NCBI RefSeq assembly: GCF_003063645.1
Contig: NZ_NESJ01000009.1
Span: 1-64,000, forward strand
Reading direction: 5' to 3'
Length of the DNA stretch: 64,000 nucleotides
Source of the DNA: Limnohabitans sp. 2KL-51
Lineage (GTDB): Bacteria; Pseudomonadota; Gammaproteobacteria; Burkholderiales; Burkholderiaceae_C
Below are positions 54,325 through 63,936 of the stretch, one piece after another. Position 1 is the first letter of the stretch; each line of letters opens with the position of its first letter. Under the pieces are notes generated by a model. The model worked only from the letters and a program-made list of their open reading frames with translations, ran no database searches and was not told the DNA's origin. Position numbers and translations under genes: made by a program.

Positions 54325-54627
54325 ATGCAAAGACGCCACCAAGCCATTCCCCTGCAACAAGCTGCCCAAGAGTCCCCCACCTTTTCGCTGCTGATGGGAC
54401 GGGTGCGCGATTCGTCCGATCGCCTGCAGGCCATTGGCAGTTTGCTGCCTGCGCCTTTGCGTGCCGGCATCCAAGCCGGCCCCATTGAAGATGGCGCCTG
54501 GTGTCTGCTGGTGAGCTCGAACGCCGTGGCCGCCAAGCTGCGTCAATTGCTGCCCGCCTTGCAAGAGCATCTCAACGTCCAAGGTCTTGGTGTGTCTTCG
54601 ATCCGCATCAAGGTGCAAAACCGCTGA
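54325..54627 (+). CDS. DciA-like protein (DUF721)
   Basis: A protein of about 100 residues with a single DUF721 domain, as in DciA, the ancestral bacterial DnaB helicase loader. LLMGRVRDSSDRLQAIGSLL and DGAWCLLVSSNAVAAKLRQL followed by LPALQEHLN fit the family. It is short compared with typical DciA (about 140-180) and has only the core domain. ATG 54325 is used; in-frame TTG at 54241 would add 28 non-conserved residues. Diverges from secA, a neighbour seen in other proteobacteria. Confidence 0.7.
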   Translation: MQRRHQAIPLQQAAQESPTFSLLMGRVRDSSDRLQAIGSLLPAPLRAGIQAGPIEDGAWCLLVSSNAVAAKLRQLLPALQEHLNVQGLGVSSIRIKVQNR

Positions 54628-54660
54628 GGCCCCACCGTATTAGCTTCAAATTCGGAACAC

Positions 54661-54692
54661 AAAAAAGCCCTGACTTTTGAAGGGTCAGGGCT
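54661..54692 (-). terminator. Intrinsic terminator of tRNA-Thr
   Basis: AGCCCTGAC and GTCAGGGCT (54666-54674 with 54684-54692) form a perfect 9-bp stem with a 9-nt loop and a run of six T on the minus strand. It is 8 bp past the tRNA 3' end. On the plus strand it may also end the DciA-like transcript. Confidence 0.85.
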
Positions 54693-54699
54693 GAAGTTT

Positions 54700-54775
54700 T
54701 GGTGCCGCTTGTCGGATTCGAACTGACGACCTACCGCTTACAAGGCGGGTGCTCTACCAACTGAGCTAAAGCGGC
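54700..54775 (-). tRNA. tRNA-Thr (UGU anticodon)
   Basis: A 76-nt cloverleaf with encoded CCA. Acceptor stem GCCGCTT/AAGCGGC, D stem GCTC/GAGC, anticodon loop CTTGTAA (anticodon TGT), and T loop TTCGAAT. Two stem positions do not pair: C27-U43 at the top of the anticodon stem and A52-C62 in the T stem. It lies between the sspB gene and the DciA-like gene. Confidence 0.93.
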
Positions 54776-54828
54776 ACGGGCTGAATTTTAACGTGCTCTA
54801 GGGCTGACTTTGCACACGACCTTAATTT

Positions 54829-55272
54829 TTATTTGATACGCTTGAGTGCGGGTCTACCGGGGCTGGGTGCTGCGGGCTTGTCTTCACTGTCGGCACTTGC
54901 AAGCAAAGGGCTATCGATCGAGGACAAAGCGGCAGGAGGCGCTTGTTCATCACTCACAGGAAAAGCCATGCCCTGCCCATTTTCACGGGCGTAGATGGCC
55001 ATGACCCGGTGGATAGGCACCATGATTTCACGCGGCTTGCCACCAAAGCGGGCTTTGAACTCGATGAAGTCGTTGCCCAGCTTCAATGAACTGGTGGCGT
55101 CCATGCTGACGTTCAGCACAATCTCGCCCCCTTGCACATACTCACGCGGCACTTGAACCGAGTTGTCTACCTTCACCGCAACATAGGGTGTGAAGCCGTT
55201 TTCGGAACACCAGTCGTACAAGGCGCGAATCAGGTATGGCCTGGTTGATGGCAGTTCGGTATTGCTGATCAT
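54829..55272 (-). CDS. sspB: ClpXP protease specificity-enhancing factor SspB
   Basis: Delivers ssrA-tagged peptides to ClpXP. 147 residues: the SspB tag-binding fold (STRPYLIRALYDWCSENGFT, VDNSVQVPREYVQGGEIVLN, SLKLGNDFIEFKARFGGKPR) and an Ala/Pro/Ser/Glu-rich linker ending in PALKRIK, the ClpX-binding tail with a conserved basic/Leu end. It lies 43 bp from sspA on the same strand (sspA-sspB operon). Normal length. Confidence 0.95.
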   Translation of the reverse strand: MISNTELPSTRPYLIRALYDWCSENGFTPYVAVKVDNSVQVPREYVQGGEIVLNVSMDATSSLKLGNDFIEFKARFGGKPREIMVPIHRVMAIYARENGQGMAFPVSDEQAPPAALSSIDSPLLASADSEDKPAAPSPGRPALKRIK

Positions 55273-55315
55273 GCGTTGTCCTCCGTCGCCATTATTTACC
55301 CGAAAACACCCGGCT

Positions 55316-55927
55316 TTACTTGCGCATGACCTTTTCAGAAGGCGTCAGCGCCTCGATGTAGGCAGGACGCGAAAAAATGCGCTCAGCGTACTTGAGCAAC
55401 GGGGCTGCATTTTTGCTGAGTTCAATACCGTAGTAGTCCAGACGCCACAACAAAGGTGCAATGGCCACATCCAGCATGGAAAAGTTGTCGCCCAGCATGA
55501 ACTTGTTTTTCAGGAACACCGGGGCCAACTGGGTCAGGCGGTCGCGGATGTGCGAGCGGGCTTTTTCCAGCGCCTTGTCGTTGCCTTTGAGCGCACGATT
55601 TTCCAAGGTCAGTACATGGGTGAACAGTTCTTTTTCGAAGTTGAGCAAAAACAAGCGCACCCGGGCGCGGTCCACCGGGTCACCGGGCATCAACTGGGGA
55701 TGCGGAAAGCGCTCGTCGATGTACTCATTGATGATGTTCGACTCATACAGGATCAGGTCGCGCTCAACCAAAATCGGCACCTGACCGTAGGGGTTCATCA
55801 CATTGATGTCTTCTTGCTTGTTGTACAAGTCCACATCGCGAATCTCGAAGTCCATGCCTTTTTCAAACAGCACAAAGCGGCAGCGGTGTGAAAAAGGGCA
55901 AGTCGTTCCGGAATAAAGCACCATCAT
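55316..55927 (-). CDS. sspA: Stringent starvation protein A (glutathione S-transferase fold)
   Basis: A 203-residue GST-fold protein that binds RNA polymerase under starvation and alters promoter use; it lacks GST activity in E. coli. VLYSGTTCPFSHRCRFVLFE is the SspA thioredoxin-like opening, NPYGQVPILVERDLILYES follows, and the C-terminal helical domain has FMLGDNFSMLDVAIAPLLWR. Two adjacent ATGs (55927, 55924) follow GAGGAG; the first has the better spacing of 8 nt. It is preceded by the petC terminators. Confidence 0.95.
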   Translation of the reverse strand: MMVLYSGTTCPFSHRCRFVLFEKGMDFEIRDVDLYNKQEDINVMNPYGQVPILVERDLILYESNIINEYIDERFPHPQLMPGDPVDRARVRLFLLNFEKELFTHVLTLENRALKGNDKALEKARSHIRDRLTQLAPVFLKNKFMLGDNFSMLDVAIAPLLWRLDYYGIELSKNAAPLLKYAERIFSRPAYIEALTPSEKVMRK

Positions 55928-55941
55928 GGTGGAGGCTCCTC

Positions 55942-56008
55942 AAAAAATCAAAAAGAGTGGGAGGCCCAAAGACCTGCCACTCCAAAGGACCCGGCTGAAT
56001 AGCCGGGT
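55942..56008 (-). terminator. Double hairpin terminator after petC
   Basis: On the minus strand two stems follow the petC stop: ACCCGGC/GCCGGGT (about 56008-55989, 6-nt loop), then GAGTGG with CCACTC carrying an inner AGG/CCT stem (55982-55951), and finally TTTTTGATTTTTT. It ends the petABC transcript ahead of sspA. Confidence 0.85.
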
Positions 56009-56018
56009 GAAAGATCAG

Positions 56019-56783
56019 TTACTTGATGTCTTTCCAGTATGCCGCATTCAAACGCCAGGCAATGAAGGTAAAGAAGGACAAGAAAATCAAAACCCATACA
56101 CCAATGCGCACACGGGTGTTTTGGTCAGGCTCGGCCATCCATTGCATGTATCCGACCAAGTCTCCAATGGCTTGATCGTATTCCAAAGGCGTCATGGTGC
56201 CGGGCTTGACTTGCTTCCAGCCAGAAAAGATTTGGACTTTGTGACCATGCTCTTCTTTTTCCACATAAACGGGCTCTCGCTCGCCTTGCAGTTCCCACAG
56301 CGGATTGGGCATGCCCACGTTGGGCAGGGCCAGGTTGTTCCAACCTGTAGGTTTGGTCGAATCACGGTAATAAGTGCGCAAATAGGTGTAGAGGTAGTCT
56401 GCACCTGTGCCGCCAGGCCCTGAACGCGAGCGGGCCATCAACGTCAAGTCGGGTGGGTTCTTGCCGAACCAGTCTTTGGCCAACACAGGATCCACAGCCA
56501 CTTTCATGTTGTCGCCAACGCGCTCGGTGGCAAACATCAGGTTGTCCTTGATCTGCTGATCGGTCAAGCCGATGTCTTTCAGGCGGTTGTAGCGCATGTA
56601 AGCCGCAGAGTGGCAATTGAGACAGTAGTTGACGAACAATTTGGCGCCATTTTGCAAAGCAGCTAAATCGTTGGTTTTGTGAGGTGCTTTATCCCAGGCA
56701 ATGCCGCCGCCTGCAGCGTGGACACCGGCCACCAGGCCCAGCGCCATCACAAAGCCCAATGCGAGTTTCTTGAGGTTTTTCAT
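56019..56783 (-). CDS. petC: Ubiquinol-cytochrome c reductase cytochrome c1 subunit
   Basis: A 254-residue cytochrome c1. A signal peptide (LALGFVMALGLVAGVHA) precedes the mature protein; heme c is bound at CLNCHSAAYMRYNRL. The sixth ligand Met is likely in the late RKPEP-equivalent region and a C-terminal anchor helix (VRIGVWVLIFLSFFTFIAW) tethers the domain to the membrane. ATG 56783 (MKNLKKLALG) is chosen because it starts the leader; upstream extension is not leader-like. It follows petB by 20 bp. Confidence 0.96.
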   Translation of the reverse strand: MKNLKKLALGFVMALGLVAGVHAAGGGIAWDKAPHKTNDLAALQNGAKLFVNYCLNCHSAAYMRYNRLKDIGLTDQQIKDNLMFATERVGDNMKVAVDPVLAKDWFGKNPPDLTLMARSRSGPGGTGADYLYTYLRTYYRDSTKPTGWNNLALPNVGMPNPLWELQGEREPVYVEKEEHGHKVQIFSGWKQVKPGTMTPLEYDQAIGDLVGYMQWMAEPDQNTRVRIGVWVLIFLSFFTFIAWRLNAAYWKDIK

Positions 56784-56803
56784 GTTCTTGACTCTCCGTG
56801 ATC

Positions 56804-58213
56804 TCAGTGAGGCGTGAAGGTCACGCGGTCGGGCACTTGCTTGAACGTGCCCAGCTTGCTCCACCAAGGCATCAACAGGAAGAAGCCGAAATAGAACAAG
56901 GTACCCACTTGGGACACGCGCTCACCGATGGGCGAGGGCGGCTTGACGCCCAAGTAGCCCAAGATCAGGAAGTTGATCACAAACACTGCATAGACATATT
57001 TGTGCCAGTCAGGACGGTAGCGGATCGACTTGGCGGGGCTGTAATCGAGCCAAGGCAAGAAGAACATGATGATCACGGCGCCGCCCATGACCACCACACC
57101 CCAGAACTTGGCGTCAATGGACAAAAGCAACACACAAATCACAATGCTTGCACCCACCAAACCACCTTTGAGCAAAGTTGGCAGCTTGCCCTTGGCCACA
57201 GCCAAGAACGCCCCCACCACCACACACAACACCAACACATACATCATCTCTGTCGTGATGGCGCGCAGCATGGAGTAGTAAGGGGTGAAGTACCAGACCG
57301 GCGCAATGTGCAAAGGCGTGGTCAGTGGATCGGCCGGAATGAAGTTGTTGTACTCCAGGAAATAACCACCGAATTCAGGCGCAAAGAACACGATCGCTGT
57401 GAACGCCATCAAGAAGACGCTGACAGAAAAAATGTCGTGCACGGTGTAGTAAGGGTGGAACGGAATGCCATCCAGAGGATTGCCTTTGGCGTCCTTGGGG
57501 GCATCTGCAGCCTTGATTTCAACGCCATCGGGGTTGTTGGAGCCCACTTCGTGCAGCGCAATGATGTGCGCCACCACCAAGCCCAAAAGTACCAAGGGCA
57601 CGGCAATCACGTGGAAACTGAAGAACCGGTTCAAGGTGGCATCTCCCACCACGAAGTCGCCGCGAATCAACAACGCCAAGTCTGGGCCAATTACAGGCAC
57701 AGCCGAGAACAGATTCACGATCACCTGAGCGCCCCAGTAGGACATCTGGCCCCAAGGCAGCAAGTAACCCATGAAAGCTTCGGCCATGAGCACCAAGAAG
57801 ATGCCGCAACCGAAGATCCAAACCAGTTCGCGCGGCTTGCGGTACGAGCCGTACATCAAACCCCGGAACATGTGCAGGTACACCACAACGAAGAACGCTG
57901 AGGCGCCAGTCGAGTGCATGTAGCGGATCAACCAGCCCCAGGGCACATCGCGCATGATGTACTCGACCGAGGCGAACGCCAATGCTGCATCTGGTTTGTA
58001 ATGCATGACCAAAAAGATGCCGGTCACGATTTGGATCACCAAAACCAAGAGCGACAGAGCGCCAAAAACGTACCAAATGTTCAGGTTTTTGGACGCGTAA
58101 TACTCGGACAAATGGTCCTTGTACAGCTTGGACAAAGGAAAGCGGTTGTCTACCCAGTTGAGCAACTTTTCGCCAGCGGGGGCGTTCGGAGAAATTTCTT
58201 TGAATTGAGCCAT
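56804..58213 (-). CDS. petB: Ubiquinol-cytochrome c reductase cytochrome b subunit
   Basis: A 469-residue cytochrome b with about eight helices that carries hemes bL and bH and the Qo and Qi quinone sites. The four His ligands are in the paired helices (for example MHSTGASAFFVVVYLHMFRG and FSFHVIAVPLVLLGLVVAHI), and PEFGG/PEWY-equivalent appears as APVWYFTPYYSM (Qo site). A longer C-terminus than in mitochondria adds extra hydrophobic segments. ATG 58213 is used, with GGAG 6 nt upstream; MM at 58228 is an alternative. It starts 11 bp after petA. Confidence 0.97.
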   Translation of the reverse strand: MAQFKEISPNAPAGEKLLNWVDNRFPLSKLYKDHLSEYYASKNLNIWYVFGALSLLVLVIQIVTGIFLVMHYKPDAALAFASVEYIMRDVPWGWLIRYMHSTGASAFFVVVYLHMFRGLMYGSYRKPRELVWIFGCGIFLVLMAEAFMGYLLPWGQMSYWGAQVIVNLFSAVPVIGPDLALLIRGDFVVGDATLNRFFSFHVIAVPLVLLGLVVAHIIALHEVGSNNPDGVEIKAADAPKDAKGNPLDGIPFHPYYTVHDIFSVSVFLMAFTAIVFFAPEFGGYFLEYNNFIPADPLTTPLHIAPVWYFTPYYSMLRAITTEMMYVLVLCVVVGAFLAVAKGKLPTLLKGGLVGASIVICVLLLSIDAKFWGVVVMGGAVIIMFFLPWLDYSPAKSIRYRPDWHKYVYAVFVINFLILGYLGVKPPSPIGERVSQVGTLFYFGFFLLMPWWSKLGTFKQVPDRVTFTPH

Positions 58214-58224
58214 GTTTTTCTCCA

Positions 58225-58821
58225 TCAAGCCTTCTTGTCTTCACCAATGATCAGTTTGGTGTCAGACAGGTACATGTGAGGCGGCACTTCGAGGTTATCG
58301 GGCGCGGGCTTGTTCTTGAACACGCGTCCGGCCAGATCAAAGGTGGAACCATGGCAGGCGCACAAGAAGCCGCCATTCCAGTCATCAGGCAAAGAAGGCT
58401 GAGGACCAGCGGCGAACTTATCGGCTGGCGAGCAACCCAAGTGGGTGCAAATGCCCACAGCCACCATGATTTCAGGCTTGATCGAGCGATGGCCGTTTTT
58501 GGCGTACTCAGGCGTGGGATACGCGGTGCGATCTGAGGCAGGGTCGGCCAGTTGGCCTTCGATTTTTTTCAGTGATTCGAGCTGCTCAGGCGAGCGCTTC
58601 ATGATCCACACGGGTTTGCCGCGCCATTCGACCGTGAGCTTTTCGCCCGGATTCAAGGCGGAAATGTCCACCTCTACGGCCGCACCGGCCGCTTTGGCCC
58701 GCTCGGATGGTTGGAAGCTGCTGACGAAGGGGGTGGCCACAAAGCCAGCGCCTACGGCACCTGCGCAAGTGGAGGCAATCAGCCACGTCCGCTTGCTGCT
58801 GTCGACTGGGGTGTCACTCAT
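58225..58821 (-). CDS. petA: Ubiquinol-cytochrome c reductase Rieske Fe-S subunit
   Basis: A 198-residue Rieske protein. The twin-arginine-like N-terminus SSKRTWLIASTCAGAVGAGF anchors it to the membrane; the 2Fe-2S ligands are in GICTHLGCSP and FLCACHGSTFD (Cys and His of each box). First gene of petA-petB-petC, which forms the bc1 complex taking electrons from ubiquinol to cytochrome c. It probably uses the Tat pathway, whose genes are at the window end. Its start is about 45 bp from a TACAAT-like -10 on the minus strand. Confidence 0.97.
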   Translation of the reverse strand: MSDTPVDSSKRTWLIASTCAGAVGAGFVATPFVSSFQPSERAKAAGAAVEVDISALNPGEKLTVEWRGKPVWIMKRSPEQLESLKKIEGQLADPASDRTAYPTPEYAKNGHRSIKPEIMVAVGICTHLGCSPADKFAAGPQPSLPDDWNGGFLCACHGSTFDLAGRVFKNKPAPDNLEVPPHMYLSDTKLIIGEDKKA

Positions 58822-58960
58822 GGGAATCCTCTTGGCGAGTCGTTATCAGGGTCAACCCGCGATTGTAGCGGAGTGAAACAAGCTAACGACTTACAACCCG
58901 ATAAGCTTCCTTTTGAGTGGGGCACAATAGCCATCACTTTGTTCTTTTTGGAGATTTAAG

Positions 58961-59392
58961 ATGTCATTTGTTCAAGAATTCAAATCTTTTGCCGTGAAGG
59001 GCAACGTCATGGACCTGGCGGTGGGCGTGATCATCGGGGCGGCCTTTGGCAAAATCGTCGATTCCTTGGTGGCCGATCTGATCATGCCTTTTGTGAGTTT
59101 GGTGTTTGGTGGTCTCGACTTCGCAAACTACTACCTGCCGCTGGCCGGACAAGCAGCCAGTTTGACATTGGCAGAGGCTAAAAAGCTCGGGGCCGTTTTT
59201 GCCTACGGCAGTTTCGTCACGGTCACCTTGAACTTCTTTATTTTGGCTTTTGTGATTTTTGTGATGGTGCGCCAGATCAACCGCCTCAAAGCCAGTGACA
59301 CCGCCACAGTAGCACCAGAAGCGGCGCCCATCCCACCTGAAGACGTGTTGCTGCTGCGTGAAATCCGCGACAGTCTGAAAAACAAGGCCTGA
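58961..59392 (+). CDS. mscL: Large-conductance mechanosensitive channel
   Basis: A 143-residue pentameric channel that opens under hypo-osmotic shock. It opens [20 protein letters not shown], has the pore helix [20 protein letters not shown] with GxxxA small residues, a periplasmic loop and a second helix [20 protein letters not shown]. The C-terminal helix ends KNKA. GGAG lies about 10 nt before the ATG. It diverges from petA and is monocistronic. Confidence 0.97.
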   Translation: MSFVQEFKSFAVKGNVMDLAVGVIIGAAFGKIVDSLVADLIMPFVSLVFGGLDFANYYLPLAGQAASLTLAEAKKLGAVFAYGSFVTVTLNFFILAFVIFVMVRQINRLKASDTATVAPEAAPIPPEDVLLLREIRDSLKNKA

Positions 59393-59403
59393 AACTTCCG
59401 GAC

Positions 59404-60474
59404 TCAAGCCTCGCCATGGGCCTTGCCCGCCACCAACTGACGCGCCATTCGAATGGCCTGGACCATGCTGCTGGCATCGGCCCTGCCCTGCCCAGCCACG
59501 TCCATGGCCGTGCCGTGGTCCGGGCTGGTCCTGATCAAGGGCAGGCCCAGGGTCACGTTCACCCCCTGCTCCACCCCTAGGTACTTCACAGGGATCAAAC
59601 CTTGATCGTGGTACATGGCCACCACCACATCGAATTCACGCTGAATGCCTGGTTTTTGGCGAGCCCGCATGAACACCGTGTCGGGCGCAAAGGGGCCGTG
59701 CACATCCAGACCCTCTTGGCGGGCCCGCGACATGGCTGGCTGCAAGACCTCGATTTCTTCCCGTCCAAACAAGCCGCCCTCGCCCGCATGGGGGTTGACA
59801 CCCGCCACCGCGATGCGTGGCCTGCGGCTCAGCAAAGCTGACAAAGCCGATTGGGTGATGCGCAAGGTCTCCAGAACCCGATCCACGGTAATCGCGTCGA
59901 GCGCCTCACGCATGGAAACATGGATGCTGACCAGCACCGTGCGCAACTCGTTGTTGGCCAGCATCATGCGCACGGGCATTTGCGCGAGCTTCACCCCAGC
60001 ATACCGGGCCGACTCGGCCTGCAGCAACTCGGTGTGGCCCGGGTATTGGTCGTACGGTGCGCCTGCAGCGTGCAAGGCCTCTTTGTGCAAAGGGGCGGTG
60101 ACCAGCGCGGCCACCTCGCCTCTCAAGGCCGCACGCGTGGCCCACAGCACGGCCTCGCCCGCCAACTGCCCGGCACGGCCATCGACTTGGCCCCATGGCA
60201 TCTCGGGTAGGACCGGCACCACTTGCAGCACGGGCAAACACCTCGGGGGCACTACAAGGGCTTGCGCGGGTGTTTCGATTTCACAAACCGGATAGCTCAC
60301 TGACGGCTGAACCAAGGCCATGGCGCGGCGCATCAGGCCCACATCGCCCGCCACAAAGCAGCCCCGGGTCAGTTCAGGCGCAATGCACCAGGCCCGGGCG
60401 ATGATTTCGGGGCCAATGCCGCAAGGGTCACCGGGCGTGATGGCGATGGGGCGGGACAGTTCAGGCAGGTTCAT
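59404..60474 (-). CDS. pdxA: 4-Hydroxythreonine-4-phosphate dehydrogenase
   Basis: An NAD-dependent enzyme of the DXP-dependent pyridoxal 5'-phosphate pathway. 356 residues. ITPGDPCGIGPEI near the start, TAPLHKEALHAAG, GHTELLQ and AMYHDQGLIPVKY (metal and substrate His/Asp) with TSPDHGTAMDVAGQG are diagnostic. MNLPELSRPIAITPGD at 60474 is the family start; 60492 is an alternative. It lies 18 bp from the Nif3-like gene on the same strand. Confidence 0.95.
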   Translation of the reverse strand: MNLPELSRPIAITPGDPCGIGPEIIARAWCIAPELTRGCFVAGDVGLMRRAMALVQPSVSYPVCEIETPAQALVVPPRCLPVLQVVPVLPEMPWGQVDGRAGQLAGEAVLWATRAALRGEVAALVTAPLHKEALHAAGAPYDQYPGHTELLQAESARYAGVKLAQMPVRMMLANNELRTVLVSIHVSMREALDAITVDRVLETLRITQSALSALLSRRPRIAVAGVNPHAGEGGLFGREEIEVLQPAMSRARQEGLDVHGPFAPDTVFMRARQKPGIQREFDVVVAMYHDQGLIPVKYLGVEQGVNVTLGLPLIRTSPDHGTAMDVAGQGRADASSMVQAIRMARQLVAGKAHGEA

Positions 60475-60491
60475 GGCGCAAAAGGACGGCA

Positions 60492-61244
60492 TCAGGCCGG
60501 GTTGTCGATCTCAATGAAACGGTGCGCAATGCCCAGCGCCTGCGCCACATGCGCGCCCAAGGCGGGTGCACCATAGCGCTCGGTGGCATGGTGGCCGCAG
60601 GCCAGAAACGCCACACCGGTTTCGCGAGCCAAATGGGCTTGCGGCTCGGAAATTTCGCCGGTGATGAACGCATCCACGCCTTGGGCAATGGCCGACTCGA
60701 AGTAACTTTGAGCACCGCCCGTGCACCAGGCCACCCGTCGAACAGGCCGATCGGCATCGCCCACGCAGGTCACCGGGCGCGCCAGCAAGGCGGCTACATG
60801 CTCGGCCAGGGCCTGAGGCCGCTCCCAAGTCTGTGTGCCCATCCCGACAAAACCCAGGTCTTGTTCGCCAAACCGGCCATCGGCCTGCAATCCGAGCACC
60901 CGGGCCAGTTGAGCGTTGTTACCCAATTCGGGGTGTGCGTCCAGCGGCAGGTGGTAAGCAAACAAGTGAATGCCATGCACCAACAGCAAACGCAAACGCT
61001 CACGCATCCAGCCCGTGACGCGCCCATCTTGACCACGCCAGAACAAGCCGTGGTGCACCAAGATGGCGTCGGCTTGGGCGTCAATCGCCGCTTCGATCAG
61101 GGCACGGCTGGCGGTGACACCGCTGACCAGCAGCCGCACCTCACGGTCGCCTTCGACCTGCAGGCCGTTGGGACCGTAATCGCGGAATTTTTCGGGTTGG
61201 AGCAAGGCATCAAAAGCTTGGCCCAAGGTTTTGGCATTGGTCAT
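60492..61244 (-). CDS. Nif3-like dinuclear metal-binding protein (YbgI family)
   Basis: A 250-residue protein forming hexameric rings with two metal ions per subunit in structural work on relatives. Metal-site residues are in ILVHHGLFW, FAYHLPLDAHPELGNN and ACGHHATERYG; GVTASRALIEAAID is the opening core. The family's activity remains unclear (GTP cyclohydrolase-like and other proposals). ATG 61244 (MTNAKTLGQAF) is favoured over 61277. It lies ahead of pdxA and diverges from the DegS-like protease. Confidence 0.88.
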   Translation of the reverse strand: MTNAKTLGQAFDALLQPEKFRDYGPNGLQVEGDREVRLLVSGVTASRALIEAAIDAQADAILVHHGLFWRGQDGRVTGWMRERLRLLLVHGIHLFAYHLPLDAHPELGNNAQLARVLGLQADGRFGEQDLGFVGMGTQTWERPQALAEHVAALLARPVTCVGDADRPVRRVAWCTGGAQSYFESAIAQGVDAFITGEISEPQAHLARETGVAFLACGHHATERYGAPALGAHVAQALGIAHRFIEIDNPA

Positions 61245-61375
61245 GATGACTGATTTGACTAAGCTTGGATGTGCCATTGTGGCTCAGGTCGGTCTGTGTC
61301 ACGTCCTTGCATCTGTGCTGGTTGATGCGCACAGTTTGAAGTGCGACTCAACCGAATCAAGGACAATCTGCAACC

Positions 61376-62536
<1,161 letters not shown>

Positions 62537-62565
62537 AAGAGATGCAAGCTTTGAGGTGTACATAA

Positions 62566-62587
62566 AAAAGGGCCTGGCGGCCCTTTT
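62566..62587. terminator. Bidirectional terminator between the DegS-like gene and tatC
   Basis: AAAAGGGCC (62566-62574) and GGCCCTTTT (62579-62587) form a perfect 9-bp stem with a 4-nt loop. A run of A on one side and T on the other lets it work in both directions, ending the convergent protease and tat transcripts. Confidence 0.85.
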
Positions 62588-62611
62588 CCATTTGACATCT
62601 AAACACACACA

Positions 62612-63400
62612 TCAGCTGCCATCGGCAGCCGCATCCGGGGCCTGGGTGTGCTTGATGAAAATTTGCGCAGCCCATATCCCCAACTCATAAAGCAAGCACA
62701 TGGGTATGGCCAGCGCCAGCTGAGACACCACATCGGGCGGCGTGACCACAGCGGCAATCACAAAAGCCAGCACCACGAAGTAGCCTCGGAAATCCTTGAG
62801 CTTTTGAATGGTGACCACGCCCATGCGGGCCAACACCACCACGGCCACGGGCACTTCAAATGCCAGACCGAAAGCCAAGAACATGGAGAGCACAAAGCTC
62901 AGGTAAGCCTCGATGTCAGGCGCGGCGGTGATACTTTTGGGGGCGAAGCTCTGAATGAAGCTGAACACCTGGCCGAACACAAAGAAATAACAAAAAGCCA
63001 CCCCGATGAAAAACAGCAAGGTGCTGGAGACCACCAAAGGCATGACCAGCTTTTTCTCATGGCTGTAAAGGCCAGGCGCAATGAAGCCCCAAACTTGGTA
63101 CAAGACCACCGGCAAAGCAACGAGGAAAGCACTCATCAGCAAAATCTTGAGCGGCACCATGAAAGGCGAAATCACAGACGTCGCGATCAAGGTGGCACCT
63201 TTGGGCAGATGCACCACCAGGGGAGCCGCCAAGATGTCGTACAAATTGCCCGGCCCTGGGTAAATGGCCAAAGCTGCGGCAGCGACGGCCACAGCAGCCA
63301 CGGCCCACATCAACCTGTCTCGCAACTCGATCAAATGCGCCACAAAAGGTTGCTCTGAACCTTTGAGTTCGTCGTCGGGCTGGGAAGGGGTTTCAGACAT
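62612..63400 (-). CDS. tatC: Sec-independent protein translocase TatC
   Basis: A 262-residue six-helix protein that recognises twin-arginine signal peptides. The N-terminal FVAHLIELRDRLMWAVAAVA block is the conserved signal-binding region (HLxELRxRL), and helices include LGWSFIAPGLYSHEKK-like QVWGFIAPGLYSHEKKLVMP and later hydrophobic segments. It lies 42 bp after tatB on the same strand. Normal length (E. coli TatC 258). Confidence 0.96.
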   Translation of the reverse strand: MSETPSQPDDELKGSEQPFVAHLIELRDRLMWAVAAVAVAAAALAIYPGPGNLYDILAAPLVVHLPKGATLIATSVISPFMVPLKILLMSAFLVALPVVLYQVWGFIAPGLYSHEKKLVMPLVVSSTLLFFIGVAFCYFFVFGQVFSFIQSFAPKSITAAPDIEAYLSFVLSMFLAFGLAFEVPVAVVVLARMGVVTIQKLKDFRGYFVVLAFVIAAVVTPPDVVSQLALAIPMCLLYELGIWAAQIFIKHTQAPDAAADGS

Positions 63401-63442
63401 GGGATGGGGCAGTCTAGCGGGCGCGCAGCAAGCGCGCCAACA

Positions 63443-63910
63443 TCAAAAGGAATTAAGAGGCTTGGGCCGGTAACGGGCCACGCGGGCAGCACCCGACAAG
63501 GCTTTGGTGCGCACCCCAGAACGCGCTTTGTACCACTGGGGCATCGCACCCCGTTTGAGACGCCAGTTCTTTTCGGGACGTTTGTAGTAGGGAGGCGGAG
63601 GCTCGATGGCGGGCAAATCGCTGTTCAATCCCGCCGTGGTGTCGGCCCAGTCTTTTTCAAAATCAGAGGCCGTTGTTTGGACGGTTTGCTCGACATCGCG
63701 AGCCGCCGTCTCCATGGTCTCTTTCATCTTTTTGAGTTCTTCGAGGTCCATGGACCGGTTGACCTCGGCTTTGACGTCAGCCACATAGCGCTGCGCTTTG
63801 CCCAGCAAAGCACCCAGCGTGCGGGCAACTTTGGGCAACTTTTCAGGGCCGATGACGATCAACGCCACCACCCCGATGAGGGCCATTTTCGAAAAACTTA
63901 AGTCCAGCAC
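63443..63910 (-). CDS. tatB: Sec-independent protein translocase TatB
   Basis: A 155-residue Tat component with one N-terminal helix and an amphipathic helix: [20 protein letters not shown] then [20 protein letters not shown], the TatB pattern (E-x-L-P). A long charged helical region and a basic Pro-rich C-terminus follow ([18 protein letters not shown]). It lies between tatA (partial, upstream) and tatC. TatB passes the substrate from TatC to TatA. Confidence 0.95.
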   Translation of the reverse strand: MLDLSFSKMALIGVVALIVIGPEKLPKVARTLGALLGKAQRYVADVKAEVNRSMDLEELKKMKETMETAARDVEQTVQTTASDFEKDWADTTAGLNSDLPAIEPPPPYYKRPEKNWRLKRGAMPQWYKARSGVRTKALSGAARVARYRPKPLNSF

Positions 63911-63936
63911 AGTGCAGCGTTCAGTCGTTCAAAAGC

